Shown here piece after piece: positions 14,126-22,855 of a stretch of 34,647 bases of DNA. Both the position numbers and the translations under genes were made by a program. Source of the DNA: Undibacterium sp. (GTDB taxonomy: Bacteria > Pseudomonadota > Gammaproteobacteria > Burkholderiales > Burkholderiaceae_D). Below the pieces are notes generated by a model, which ran no database searches, was not told the DNA's origin, and saw nothing but the letters and a program-made list of their open reading frames with translations. The DNA is taken from NCBI RefSeq assembly GCF_030651495.1, contig NZ_JAUSFI010000048.1, forward strand, positions 1 to 34,647, written 5' to 3'. Position 1 is the first letter of the stretch, and each line of letters starts with the position of its first letter.

Positions 14126-15718
14126 ATGAAATTTAATACGAAGATTATCAGTTTTGCCGCAATACCAGCGGTACTTTTTGTTGTTGGTTTAATGAGTAGC
14201 ATAGGGGCCTTGGTGAATACCAGGGACGAATTTGAAAAGTATATCAAGTCTGAGCAAGCGGTCGAGCGCGGTTTGTCTGAGATGTATGCACAAGGCCTGC
14301 AGTTGGGGCAAGCGTTGCGCAATGTCGTTCTGGACCCATCGAACCAAAAGGCCTTTGATAACATTAAAGCGGCTCAGGTGGCCTACGATAAAGCTTTTTC
14401 TTCCACTCAAGCGATTTCAAAAGGAAGAGCGTTCGAGTCAGGCATCGCGAAGTTACCTGGCCTAAGAGAGATTCACGCTAAAGCACAGGATAAAGTATTG
14501 GCTCTGGTAGCAGAAAAGGGGGACGCTATTTCCGTTCTGAATAAAGAAGAAACGCCTGCATGGCGCGAACTCAGGGCAGAAATTCTGAAGCAGCGAGAAG
14601 CAGCGGTCAAGGCATCTCAAGTGGCACAGCAGCAGGTGGATGCGAGGGCTGATTTGGCGACCAAAGTTTCCATCAGCATTGCATTGTTGGCGGTCATCGT
14701 GGCCATCGGGCTAAACCTGCTGATGCAATCGACGATTCGCAAAGAGCTTGGCGGTGACCCTGCCGATGCTCGGGAGGCGCTTTCGCAGGTGTCACAAGGT
14801 AACCTTGCCTCCCGCATTGAAAACCTGGGGGACGCCAATAGCCTGATGGGCGTCATGCTGCAAATGCAGAGTTCTTTGCAAAAGCTGGTGCAGGGTGTTC
14901 GGGTGTCGGCAAATGGCATCGCTACTGCCACCAGCGAGATTGCTGCGGGCAGTCAGGATCTGAGCGACCGCACCGAGCAGCAGGCTAGCGCATTAGAAGA
15001 AACGGCCGCATCCATGGAAGAGCTGGATTCGACCGTCAAGAAAAATGCCGACAGCACTAGGCAAGCGGCCCAAATGGCGATGAATGCATCGTCTGTTGCC
15101 GTGCTGGGTGGCGAAGTGGTCGGACAGGTTGTTGAAACCATGAAGGACATTAACGAATCCTCACGTCGGATTTCCGACATCATCAGCGTCATAGACGGTA
15201 TTTCTTTTCAGACGAATATTTTGGCGCTGAACGCGGCAGTCGAAGCCGCTCGTGCGGGAGACCAGGGCCGTGGTTTTGCCGTGGTAGCCTCAGAGGTGCG
15301 TAGTTTGGCCGGACGTTCGGCGGAGGCCGCGAAGGAAATCAAGGTACTGATCAATGCTAGCGTGGAACGGGTCGAGCAGGGTGTCATGCTGGTCGATAAA
15401 GCGGGCACGACAATGAGCGAAGTGGTGAACTCGATACGGCAGGTAACCGATCTTATGGGGGAGATCAATGCGTCTAGCGCAGAGCAGTCTATGGGGGTAT
15501 CCCAAGTGGGCGAGGCGGTCATACTGATGGACCAGACCACCCAGCAAAACGCAGCGCTGGTCGAAGAAATGGCCGCCGCTGCCGCTAGCCTCAACAATCA
15601 GTCAAATGACATGGTGCAAACTGTTGCGGTGTTTCACTTGCCAAGTGACTTGAGCAACCCGCAGCCTCAAAGGGTGGGACGTGCGCAGGCAAGACTTTCT
15701 GGCATGCGGGTCCTTTAG
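14126..15718 (+). CDS. Methyl-accepting chemotaxis protein
   Basis: A 530-residue transmembrane chemoreceptor. TM1 is about residues 8-31, a four-helix-bundle-like periplasmic domain spans about 32-180 and TM2 about 181-200. A HAMP-like region follows ([25 protein letters not shown], 207-231). The cytoplasmic coiled-coil signalling domain includes [24 protein letters not shown] and the hairpin tip around [20 protein letters not shown] (373-392), which contacts CheA and CheW. The ligand is not predictable. GAGGAATGT gives a ribosome-binding site just before ATG 14126. The ELGGDP linker is typical of Burkholderiales receptors. No che genes lie nearby, so it is an orphan receptor. Confidence 0.93.
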   Translation: MKFNTKIISFAAIPAVLFVVGLMSSIGALVNTRDEFEKYIKSEQAVERGLSEMYAQGLQLGQALRNVVLDPSNQKAFDNIKAAQVAYDKAFSSTQAISKGRAFESGIAKLPGLREIHAKAQDKVLALVAEKGDAISVLNKEETPAWRELRAEILKQREAAVKASQVAQQQVDARADLATKVSISIALLAVIVAIGLNLLMQSTIRKELGGDPADAREALSQVSQGNLASRIENLGDANSLMGVMLQMQSSLQKLVQGVRVSANGIATATSEIAAGSQDLSDRTEQQASALEETAASMEELDSTVKKNADSTRQAAQMAMNASSVAVLGGEVVGQVVETMKDINESSRRISDIISVIDGISFQTNILALNAAVEAARAGDQGRGFAVVASEVRSLAGRSAEAAKEIKVLINASVERVEQGVMLVDKAGTTMSEVVNSIRQVTDLMGEINASSAEQSMGVSQVGEAVILMDQTTQQNAALVEEMAAAAASLNNQSNDMVQTVAVFHLPSDLSNPQPQRVGRAQARLSGMRVL

Positions 15719-15731
15719 TATCCAAGTCTGG

Positions 15732-15768
15732 GCGCGGTAGGGGGAGGTAACTTCCGTCCCTGCCGCGC
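15732..15768 (+). terminator. GC-rich hairpin after the chemoreceptor gene
   Basis: GCGCGGTAGGG (15732-15742) pairs with CCCTGCCGCGC (15758-15768) over 11 bp with one G-T pair. It begins 13 bp after the stop codon. No T-run follows, so it may be a weak terminator or an RNA-stabilising stem. Confidence 0.45.
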
Positions 15769-15804
15769 GCTCCTAAATATTGCAATTTAATTAACATCGC
15801 CAGC

Positions 15805-15862
15805 GCGCATATCCCATGCGCCTCTCCAAGGCATCAACCTGCAAACCCGCATGGGATATGCG
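15805..15862. repeat. Dispersed hairpin repeat (second copy of the family at 4441)
   Basis: CGCATATCCCATGCG (15806-15820) is inverted at 15848-15862. Each 15-bp arm is also a small palindrome (CGCAT...ATGCG). The 45-bp block 15806-15850 aligns with 4441-4487: the same first 15 bases, then AGGCAT and AAACCCGCA at matching spacing. It lies just beyond the end of the AraC-family gene. Confidence 0.75.
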
Positions 15863-15889
15863 TGAGCGGGGAGGTGCCTGGTCAAATTA

Positions 15890-16972
15890 TTACAGCTGTT
15901 CTCGATAGCTGCCGGGGCTGATGCCAAACCAGCCCTTGAAGGCGTGGTTGAAGGCGCTTTGCTCCTGGTAGCCTAGCAAGAAGGCGATGTCGGCCAGATT
16001 CAGCTGGCGCTGGCGCAGGTAGTCTTTGGCCAGTTCGTGACGGGTGTGGTCTAGCACTTGCTGGAAACTGCTGCCCGCTTCGCTGAGTTTTCTTTGCAGG
16101 GTGCGCTGGGTCAGGCTGAGGTCTTGCGCAATGAAGGCCAGCTTGGCCCGGTCTTGCGTCAGGTTGGCGATGATGGTGGCGCGTACCTGGGCGACGATGC
16201 CGCCGTCGAGCTGGGCGCGGCGCTTTTCTTGCAGCAAGTGCTCGGCATGTTGCTGCAATACCGGATACATGCCGACATCGGCATTCGGCACCGGCCAACT
16301 GAGTAGCGCGGCGTCGAAGCTGGCGCTGTTGAGCGCTGCATCAAATACGGTGGCGTCGCCGAATATGCGCAAGTGTTCGCTGCAATCATCGGGCGCCGCA
16401 TGGGTGAATGAGATCGGTACCGGCGGCAGGGGTGCGCCGGCCAGCCAGTTGCCAAACACGCGAATGCCGGCAAATACGCTTTCGGCCAGATGCCGGCTGG
16501 CGTTGGGGAAGTGGCTGTGCCACTGGTACTGCGCAAGCTGGTTTTGCACCAGTAAATCCGAGCGTCCCAGATCGTGCGCCAGACCTTCGTAGCGCAGGGT
16601 TTGCTGGAACACCTGGCCAAAATCATGGCAACTGAGCAGGATTAATCCGTACACGGTGTAAGTGCCGAGCTTGACGCTTTCGCCTACGTGCAGGCCAAAG
16701 TGCTGGTCATTGGCCAACTGTGCCGCCACATCGAGCAGGCGCACATAGTCGCTTGCCGCCAGCGTCTCGGGCAACGGCGACAAGGCGTGTTCGGCCAGAC
16801 CGGCGGCACGGGCGAGTGCCGTCAATGCGACACCGCGTGCGCTGGCGACATCGAGCAGCGGCTGCAAATACGCACCGGTAACGCGCCCGCCGGAGCGGCT
16901 CAGCGAGCGGCTTACCGAGCTGCTTACCGGGCTGCTTAATGCAGCAGGTGTTGTTTTAGCGGCGTTTGGCAT
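15890..16972 (-). CDS. AraC-family transcriptional regulator
   Basis: A 360-residue regulator. Residues about 35-235 match the Arabinose_bd-type ligand domain of the OruR/ArgR-like AraC subgroup (LARAAGL...LSPLPETLAASDYVRLLDVAAQL, FGLHVGESVKLGTYTVYGLILLSC). Residues about 255-358 form the double helix-turn-helix (AFIAQDLSLTQRTLQRKLSEAGSSFQQVLDHTR and ADIAFLLGYQEQSAFNHAFKGWFGISPGSYR). It is divergent from the FAD-enzyme gene at 17093 across 120 bp and most likely controls that three-gene cluster in response to a metabolite. Residues 13-30 are a Ser-rich four-residue repeat encoded by a 12-bp tandem repeat, outside the conserved domain. No good ribosome-binding site precedes 16972, so the true start could be later. 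Confidence 0.88.
   Translation of the reverse strand: MPNAAKTTPAALSSPVSSSVSRSLSRSGGRVTGAYLQPLLDVASARGVALTALARAAGLAEHALSPLPETLAASDYVRLLDVAAQLANDQHFGLHVGESVKLGTYTVYGLILLSCHDFGQVFQQTLRYEGLAHDLGRSDLLVQNQLAQYQWHSHFPNASRHLAESVFAGIRVFGNWLAGAPLPPVPISFTHAAPDDCSEHLRIFGDATVFDAALNSASFDAALLSWPVPNADVGMYPVLQQHAEHLLQEKRRAQLDGGIVAQVRATIIANLTQDRAKLAFIAQDLSLTQRTLQRKLSEAGSSFQQVLDHTRHELAKDYLRQRQLNLADIAFLLGYQEQSAFNHAFKGWFGISPGSYREQL
16894..16941 (-). repeat. Degenerate 12-bp tandem repeat in the AraC-family gene
   Basis: Four units on the plus strand read GAGCGGCTCAGC (16894-16905), GAGCGGCTTACC (16906-16917), GAGCTGCTTACC (16918-16929) and GGGCTGCTTAAT (16930-16941). On the coding strand they give a four-residue Leu/Val-Ser-Ser/Arg-Ser repeat near the N terminus. 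Confidence 0.75.
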
Positions 16973-17092
16973 GATAGAACAAGTCAGTTGTCATGAAAAC
17001 GCAATACCTTATACATGGGCGTGGTTAAGCTTGCTGGAAGCGGTAGTTTGCCAGTATAGCAAGCTCCATATGGTAGAAAAAAGGAAAATGAC

Positions 17093-18706
17093 ATGAGACG
17101 CTGGAACGGTTGGGGTGATGACACGATAGAGTTTGCCATCAATGCAGAGGCACTGGATTTTTTACAGCAGCGCATCGGCAAGGGCACGCCGATCACGGAT
17201 GCGACACTGGCACAGGCTAGCAGCGCCGTGCCGGCCAGCCGCCTGCCGATTCACCCTCTGGTCGATACTAAGGCCGAGATCCGCATGCGTCATAGCCTCG
17301 GGCAAAGCTTGCCGGATTGGCTGAAAATGCGTTATGGCCAGATCGCCAGTTTCCCCGATGGCGTGGCGTTTCCTGAGAGCGGCGCACAGGTGCGCACCTT
17401 GCTGGCTTACGCCAAAGCCTGCGGTGCGGCCGTAATCCCGTACGGCGGCGGCACCAGCGTGGTCGGGCATCTGACGGTGCCGCAGGGTGCGCAGCCAGTC
17501 TTGAGCATGAATATGGCGCACCTGTCGCGCTTGATGAATCTGGATAAAAAATCCCAGCTGGCGCGCTTTGGCGCCGGCGTGTTCGGCCCCGATCTGGAGG
17601 CGCAGTTGCGCGCGCAGGGCTATACGCTGGGGCATTTTCCGCAGTCGTTTGAATACTCGACCTTGGGCGGCTGGGTGGTGACGCGCTCGTCCGGCCAGCA
17701 GTCCTTGCGCTATGGCCGCATCGAGCAATTGTTTGCCGGCGGGCGGGTCGAGACCCCGGCCGGGTCGCTCGATATAGCGACTTTTCCGGCTTCGGCGGCG
17801 GGCACAGATTTGCGCGAAATAGTGCTCGGTTCGGAAGGCCGCATCGGCATCTTGACCGAGGCGGTGGTCAGGGTTACGCCCTTGCCTGAACGTGAAGAAT
17901 TTCATGCGGTATTTTTCCCGGACTGGGATGCCGCGCAAGAGGCGATACGCCTGATCGCGCAAGCCAAGTTGCCGCTGTCGATGTTGCGCCTGTCAAATGC
18001 GACCGAGACCCTGACGACACTGACACTGGCGGGTCACAAGAAACTCATCGGTTTGCTGGAAACTTACCTGGGCTGGCACGGCTGCAAGGACGGCAAGTGC
18101 CTGCTGATGATAGGCGCGAGCGGGCAGAAATCGACCGTGGCGAATGCAATTCAATCTGCCATGCAGATCGCGCGCCGCCAGCAAGGTATTGCGGTCGGCC
18201 AGGCCATGGGCAACAAATGGAAGCAAAACCGCTTCCGCAGCGTGTATCTGCGCAACTCGCTCTGGCAGCAAGGCTATGCGATCGATACCGTAGAGACAGC
18301 CTGCGACTGGCCCAAGGTCAAGGGCATGATGCTGGCCGTCGAGCAAGCTGCTACCGATGCGCTGGCCGCTTGCGGTGAGCGGGTGCACACTTACACCCAC
18401 CTGTCGCATGTGTATGCGCAGGGCGCCAGTGTCTACACCACGTTTGCCTATCGGCTCAGCGGCAACTATGAGCAGGATCTGGCGCGCTGGCGCAGCCTGA
18501 AGGCGGCGGTGTGCGAAACCATCGTCAGCATCGGCGGCACGATTAGCCACCAGCATGGCGTCGGTACCGATCATGCGCCGTACCTGACGGCAGAAAAAGG
18601 CGAATTCGGCGTGGCGGCGATGCGCCATTTGTACCGCCATTTTGATCCCGATGGCATGATGAATCCGGGAAAATTATTGCCGGCAGAAGAGAATGTTTCG
18701 TCATGA
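17093..18706 (+). CDS. FAD-binding oxidase, alkylglycerone-phosphate synthase-like
   Basis: A 537-residue flavoprotein of the VAO/PCMH fold. The FAD site shows PYGGGTSVVG (116-125), the family block PQSFEYSTLGGWVVTRSSGQQSLRYG (split here around 183-208) and GSEGRIGILTEAVVRV (247-262). The C terminus has SHQHGVG (485-491) and FDPDGMMNPGKLL. These align with alkylglycerone-phosphate synthase (AGPS), where the His-rich loop ends HHHGVGK and the enzyme swaps the acyl chain of acyl-DHAP for a fatty alcohol. The middle His is Gln here. Related bacterial enzymes may instead oxidise hydroxy acids (GlcD or lactate-dehydrogenase type), but the STLGGW and HGVG blocks favour AGPS. The stop overlaps the GlpD-like start by 4 bp, so they are translationally coupled. 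AAGGA precedes ATG 17093. Actual substrate is unproven. Confidence 0.72.
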   Translation: MRRWNGWGDDTIEFAINAEALDFLQQRIGKGTPITDATLAQASSAVPASRLPIHPLVDTKAEIRMRHSLGQSLPDWLKMRYGQIASFPDGVAFPESGAQVRTLLAYAKACGAAVIPYGGGTSVVGHLTVPQGAQPVLSMNMAHLSRLMNLDKKSQLARFGAGVFGPDLEAQLRAQGYTLGHFPQSFEYSTLGGWVVTRSSGQQSLRYGRIEQLFAGGRVETPAGSLDIATFPASAAGTDLREIVLGSEGRIGILTEAVVRVTPLPEREEFHAVFFPDWDAAQEAIRLIAQAKLPLSMLRLSNATETLTTLTLAGHKKLIGLLETYLGWHGCKDGKCLLMIGASGQKSTVANAIQSAMQIARRQQGIAVGQAMGNKWKQNRFRSVYLRNSLWQQGYAIDTVETACDWPKVKGMMLAVEQAATDALAACGERVHTYTHLSHVYAQGASVYTTFAYRLSGNYEQDLARWRSLKAAVCETIVSIGGTISHQHGVGTDHAPYLTAEKGEFGVAAMRHLYRHFDPDGMMNPGKLLPAEENVSS

Positions 18707-20310
18707 AAACCGGCCTCTGGAATAAGGCGTGTCGCCAGCAGATCCCGGCGCAATTAGCCCAAGAGTGGGATCTCGTGATCGTCGGCGGCGGCATCACCGG
18801 TGCCGGCATCTTGCTGGAAGCGGCGCGTCGCGGCCTGAAAGTCTTGCTGGTGGAGCAGCGCGATTTTGCCTGGGGCACCTCCAGCCGCTCGTCGAAGCTG
18901 GTGCATGGTGGCTTGCGTTATCTGAAGGAAGGCAAATTCCAGATGACGCGCGATTCGGTGCATGAGCGGCAAAACCTGATGCAGGAGGCGGCCGGCCTGG
19001 TGGATCAGCAAAGTTTCGCTTTTGCCGATTATCGCGGCCGCAAGCCGGGGCGCTGGATTTTTGCGCTGGGCCTGGCGATTTACGATTTGATGGCAGGCCA
19101 GCGCGGTGCGCGGCATTACTATCCGGCTGACGAATTTTTGCAACTAGCACCGCACATAGGGCAAGATGGCTTGAACGGCGGCATGTGCTATATCGATGCC
19201 AAAACCGACGATGCGCGCCTGGTGCTCAGGGTCTTGCAGGAAGCGCAAAGCGTGGGCGGCGTTGCACTCAACTATCTGGCGGCAAAAAAACTGTTGCGCG
19301 CCGATGGACTAGCCAGCGGCGTCGAACTGCTCGATGCCATCACGGGCGCGAGTCATCGCGTGCACGCCAAAGTCATCATCAGCGCCACCGGTGCCTGGGC
19401 TGACGGCTTGCGCCAGCAGCAGGGCGCGCCGGCCAAAATACGGCCGTTACGCGGCAGCCATCTGGTGTTGCCGGCCTGGCGCTTGCCGGTAGCGCAGGCG
19501 ATCAGCCTGATGCACCCGAAGGATGGCCGCCCGGTGTTTGCCTTCCCCTGGGAGGGCGTGACGCTGGTCGGGACCACCGATGTCGATCACAGTGCTGACC
19601 TGCAAATCGAGGCGAAGATTACGCCCGACGAGGTGCGCTATCTGATGGCGGCGCTGGAGTTTCAGTTTCCCCAATTGCACCTCACGCTGGACGATATCAT
19701 CGCCACTTATGCCGGAGTGCGTCCGGTGATTGATACCGGCAAGGCTGATCCATCCAAAGAAGGGCGCGATCATGCGGTCTGGCTTGAGCAAGGTTTGCTG
19801 ACCGTCACTGGTGGCAAACTCACGACCTTTCGCTTGATCGCGCTCGACGCGCTGAAGCATGTAGCGCCGCTGCTGCCGCATTGGCAAGCCGATTTAAGCA
19901 TCACGCCCTTGTTTAGTCCTGGCCAGGCATTGCCGCTTGATAAGCGGCTCGGCAGCCAGCAAAGCCAGCGCCTGCAAGGGCACTACGGCCAGCATGCCGT
20001 AGCCGTGCTGGCGGCGGCACAAGAGGGCGAGCTCGAACCCATCGCCGGCAGCGAAACCATGTGGGTAGAGTTGCGCTGGGCCGCCCGGCATGAGGCGGTG
20101 CTGCACCTGGAAGACTTACTGTTGCGCCGCACCCGCCTTGGCCTGCTATTACGTGGCGGTGGGGGTGAAATCTTGCCACGCATCCGCGCGATTTGCCAGC
20201 CGGAACTGGGCTGGAGCGATGCGCAGTGGGAGACGGAGCAAGCGGCCTATCTGGCATTGTGGCAAAGCCATTACAGCCTGCCGCCAAGAGCGCAGATGAA
20301 AGAATCGTAA
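18703..20310 (+). CDS. glpD: Glycerol-3-phosphate dehydrogenase/oxidase (GlpD family)
   Basis: A 535-residue FAD-dependent, membrane-associated dehydrogenase that converts glycerol 3-phosphate to dihydroxyacetone phosphate and passes electrons to quinone. It shows the FAD motif DLVIVGGGITGAGILLEAARRG (24-44, in part), the GlpD block GTSSRSSKLVHGGLRYLKEG, the dehydrogenase signatures MCYIDAKTDDARLVL and PLRGSHLVLP, FPWEGVTLVGTTDVDH and YAGVRPV, and the late GGKLTTFRLIA. The start overlaps the preceding stop (ATGA). A REP pair and 203 bp separate it from the kinase gene. Because it lies between an AGPS-like enzyme and an FGGY kinase, and is not next to glpF or glpR, it may be a second, specialised GlpD rather than the housekeeping one. 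Confidence 0.9.
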   Translation: MKTGLWNKACRQQIPAQLAQEWDLVIVGGGITGAGILLEAARRGLKVLLVEQRDFAWGTSSRSSKLVHGGLRYLKEGKFQMTRDSVHERQNLMQEAAGLVDQQSFAFADYRGRKPGRWIFALGLAIYDLMAGQRGARHYYPADEFLQLAPHIGQDGLNGGMCYIDAKTDDARLVLRVLQEAQSVGGVALNYLAAKKLLRADGLASGVELLDAITGASHRVHAKVIISATGAWADGLRQQQGAPAKIRPLRGSHLVLPAWRLPVAQAISLMHPKDGRPVFAFPWEGVTLVGTTDVDHSADLQIEAKITPDEVRYLMAALEFQFPQLHLTLDDIIATYAGVRPVIDTGKADPSKEGRDHAVWLEQGLLTVTGGKLTTFRLIALDALKHVAPLLPHWQADLSITPLFSPGQALPLDKRLGSQQSQRLQGHYGQHAVAVLAAAQEGELEPIAGSETMWVELRWAARHEAVLHLEDLLLRRTRLGLLLRGGGGEILPRIRAICQPELGWSDAQWETEQAAYLALWQSHYSLPPRAQMKES

Positions 20311-20317
20311 GGGTAAG

Positions 20318-20360
20318 CTCCCTCTCCCGCAAGCGGGAGAGGGTTGGGGTGAGGGGTGTT
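20318..20360 (+). repeat. REP-like hairpin, left member of an inverted pair
   Basis: CCCTCTCCCGC (20320-20330) and GCGGGAGAGGG (20333-20343) form a perfect 11-bp stem with a 2-nt loop, followed by TTGGGGTGAGGGGTGTT. It starts 8 bp after the GlpD-like stop codon. This CCCTCTCCC/GGGAGAGGG-TTGGGGTGAGGG type is a widespread proteobacterial repeat. Confidence 0.85.
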
Positions 20361-20427
20361 CAAATTAGAGTAATGCTCGCTTTCTAGGAATTTATGCGCA
20401 TGGAAATAATAGAGTATGTATTTTGCA

Positions 20428-20472
20428 AACACCCTCACCCCCGCCCCCTCTCCCGCTTGCGGGAGAGGGGAG
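20428..20472 (-). repeat. REP-like hairpin, right member of the inverted pair
   Basis: AACACCCTCACCCCC leads into the stem CCCTCTCCCGC/GCGGGAGAGGG. The block is close to the reverse complement of 20318-20360. With that copy it can fold as two small hairpins or one long stem between the GlpD-like and kinase genes. Confidence 0.85.
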
Positions 20473-20513
20473 TTTGTCGCGTAATAAATAAATAAAATAA
20501 AAAAAGGAGACCC

Positions 20514-22076
20514 ATGTCCACACCGTATATTCTGTCCATCGACAATGGCACGCAAAGCGTGCGCGCCATCCTGTTTGATTTGCATGGCAATATCGTCGCC
20601 AAGACGCAGGTGCATCTGGAAGCCTATTTTTCCGATCACCCCGGCTGGGCCGAGCATGATCCGGAAGATTACTGGCAAGCGGTGTGTACCGCCTGCCAGC
20701 GCTTGTGGGCGCAAAATGCCATTCCGCCAGGATCGGTTAAAGGGGTGGCGGTGACCACCCAGCGCGGCACCATGATCAATCTGGACAAGGATGGCCAACC
20801 CCTGCGCCCGGCGATTACCTGGCTCGATCAGCGCCGCACCGATGAGGTGCCGCCGATCAGCCCGTTCTGGAAACTGGCGTTCAAGCTGGCGGGCGTCGCG
20901 CATACCATCAACTATTTTCGCGGTGAGGCAGAGACCAATTGGATCAAGGCCAATCAGCCCGAAATTTGGGATCAGACGGATAAATACGTGATGCTGTCGG
21001 GCTACCTGAACTACCGCCTGTGCGGCAGTTTTATTGATTCTGTCGGCTCGCAAGTCGGTTATTTGCCATTCGATTACAAAGGCCTGAAATGGGCCGGACG
21101 CAGGGATTGGAAATGGCAGGCGCTGGCGCTCAAGCCCGCGTCTTTGCCTGAGCTGGTCGCACCCGGTACGCTGATCGGCCAGATCAATGCCGCAGCTGCC
21201 AGCGCCACCGGCATACCCGTCGGCACACCGTTGCTGGCGGCCGCGGCTGACAAGGCCTGTGAAGTGATCGGTTCGGGCTGCCTGCAGCCGCACATCGGTT
21301 GCCTCAGTTACGGCACCACCGCGACCATCAATACCACCAGTAAAAAATACCTGGAGGTGACGCCGTTTATCCCGCCTTATCCGGCGGCGGTGCCTGGCTA
21401 CTATAGTACTGAGGTGCAGATTTTTCGCGGTTACTGGATGGTCAATTGGTTCAAGGAACAATTCGGCCATCATGAAAAAAATCAGGCCAGCGCGCAGGGC
21501 GTGGCAGCGGAAGATTTATTCGATGCACTGGTGAATGCGGTGCCGCCCGGCTCTATGGGACTAATGCTGCAACCGTACTGGTCACCCGGTATCAAGGAGC
21601 CGGGACCGGAAGCCAAAGGGGCGATTATCGGTTTTGGCGATGTGCATACCCGCGCCCACATGTACCGCGCGATACTCGAAGGTTTGGCGTATGCACTGCG
21701 TGAAGGCAAGGAGCGCATAGAAAAGCGCAGCGGCGTGCCGATCACCGAATTGCGTATCTCAGGCGGCGGCTCGCAAAGCGATGCGGCGATGCAATTGACG
21801 GCCGATATTTTTGGCCTGCCGACCTCGCGCCCGCACGTGTATGAAACCTCTAGCCTGGGTGCCGCGATTGATGCGGCGGTCGGGCTGGGTTTGTATCCCG
21901 ATTTCAGTACGGCGATGCAGGCCATGACCAGGATAGGCAAAACCTTTTATCCGATTGCGCAAAATCAGGCAACGTATGATGCGCTGTATACCAAGGTGTA
22001 TCAGAAAATGTACCGTCGCCTGCAACCGCTGTATGCAGAAATTCAAAAAATCACCGGTTATCCGCGGCTAGATTGA
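20514..22076 (+). CDS. FGGY-family carbohydrate kinase
   Basis: A 520-residue ATP-dependent kinase of the glycerol/xylulose/gluconate kinase family. The N-terminal phosphate loop is IDNGTQSVRAILFD (9-22), followed by VKGVAVTTQRGTMINLD, the metal/ATP domain entry AAAADKACEVIGSG and CLSYGTTATINT (about 260), and the FGGY signature 2 region ITELRISGGGSQSDAAMQLTADIFGLP, split here for length. AAAAAGGAGACCC gives a strong ribosome-binding site. It is the third gene of the cluster with the AGPS-like and GlpD-like genes, so glycerol, dihydroxyacetone or an alkylglycerol is a plausible substrate. It is not a close match in my reading to GlpK, which lacks the long W-rich insert (WKLAFKLAGVAHTINYFRGE). 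Family is secure; substrate is inferred from neighbours. Confidence 0.85.
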   Translation: MSTPYILSIDNGTQSVRAILFDLHGNIVAKTQVHLEAYFSDHPGWAEHDPEDYWQAVCTACQRLWAQNAIPPGSVKGVAVTTQRGTMINLDKDGQPLRPAITWLDQRRTDEVPPISPFWKLAFKLAGVAHTINYFRGEAETNWIKANQPEIWDQTDKYVMLSGYLNYRLCGSFIDSVGSQVGYLPFDYKGLKWAGRRDWKWQALALKPASLPELVAPGTLIGQINAAAASATGIPVGTPLLAAAADKACEVIGSGCLQPHIGCLSYGTTATINTTSKKYLEVTPFIPPYPAAVPGYYSTEVQIFRGYWMVNWFKEQFGHHEKNQASAQGVAAEDLFDALVNAVPPGSMGLMLQPYWSPGIKEPGPEAKGAIIGFGDVHTRAHMYRAILEGLAYALREGKERIEKRSGVPITELRISGGGSQSDAAMQLTADIFGLPTSRPHVYETSSLGAAIDAAVGLGLYPDFSTAMQAMTRIGKTFYPIAQNQATYDALYTKVYQKMYRRLQPLYAEIQKITGYPRLD

Positions 22077-22099
22077 AGCAATTTCATTCAACGGCAACT

Positions 22100-22672
22100 T
22101 TAAGCGGCAATGCTCAAGCCCTGCACCAGCTGGCTTAACTGGCTCAGGTAAATGCTTTGGGTCTTGACGCAAAAACCGCGTGAATATGGATTCATGAAGC
22201 CGTGGCTGGTATTGCGCACCAGCTCGGCCTGGTGGCCTTTTTGGCGCAGTTCGGCAGTCAGCAAGCTGGCATCAAATGCAGCTTCTTTTTCCGCAAAAAT
22301 CAGACGCGTCGGGCATAGCGGCTGGACTTGCTGATGATCGCGGATACGCGAGCCGTAAAACAGGATGGCCGATTGCAGTTGCGCCGCTGCCGGGGTGGCG
22401 CTGGCGATCCAGAGCGCGCTGGCCCCGGCGCTAAAGCCAATCACCATCTCGATGTCGCCCTCGCGTTCTTGCAACAGGCGCGCCAGCTTATCGGCATAGC
22501 GCGCAACGCCACCCTCCGCCAAAAAAGCATGGTAAGCCTTTTGCTCGGATTGAAAATGCCGTTCAGAGTCATTGAATGGGGATACGACTAAACAGGTACA
22601 AGCTAAGCTGCGAACCAAACTCGATACGGCGGGAGTAGAGCCAAATACATCGGTGGCGATCAGAACGGTCAT
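22100..22672 (-). CDS. Dienelactone hydrolase-like alpha/beta hydrolase
   Basis: A 190-residue cytoplasmic alpha/beta hydrolase. The nucleophile elbow is GFSAGAS with Ser81, the His is His157 in TSHGFMNP, and an acid is provided by Glu128 or Asp134 in FAEKEAAFD. The order and the SHGF motif match the dienelactone hydrolase family, although classical members have Cys as nucleophile and are about 235 residues, so this is a short Ser variant. It converges on the kinase gene with only 23 bp between stop codons and no visible terminator. The substrate is unknown; an ester in the adjacent glycerol-related pathway is possible but unproven. Confidence 0.75.
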   Translation of the reverse strand: MTVLIATDVFGSTPAVSSLVRSLACTCLVVSPFNDSERHFQSEQKAYHAFLAEGGVARYADKLARLLQEREGDIEMVIGFSAGASALWIASATPAAAQLQSAILFYGSRIRDHQQVQPLCPTRLIFAEKEAAFDASLLTAELRQKGHQAELVRNTSHGFMNPYSRGFCVKTQSIYLSQLSQLVQGLSIAA

Positions 22673-22728
22673 AGGTAAAGCGCAGACTACCTTGGTGTCA
22701 GGCAGCGGAGTAAGAAAGAGGGCGCAGA

Positions 22729-22830
22729 CTACAGCAGATCGGCGATAAATTCAAGCCCGATGAGGTTGTTGGGCGCATCGTCCAAGGTGTTCAGCCCCAC
22801 CTGCAGAGCCGTTGGAAATCATCCAGCCGT
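22729..22830 (-). pseudogene. C-terminal gene remnant in the intergenic region
   Basis: On the minus strand a frame ending with TAG at 22731-22729 reads QVGLNTLDDAPNNLIGLEFI and then ADLL. It is closed by a TGA about 30 codons upstream, and the adjacent frame upstream reads RLDDFQRLC, so a frameshifted gene end is plausible. There is no start codon or ribosome-binding site. The protein family is not recognised. Confidence 0.3.
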
Positions 22831-22855
22831 CAATCAGGATCGGTGACAAAATGAA

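Noticed and set aside
20271..21473. 400-codon minus-strand open frame
   Set aside because: It runs antisense through the FGGY kinase and across the REP pair; the translation is low-complexity and unrelated to any family.
22680..22732. 11-bp direct repeat GCGCAGACTAC, 42 bp apart
   Set aside because: Too short and not associated with a mobile element; could be chance or a small duplication.
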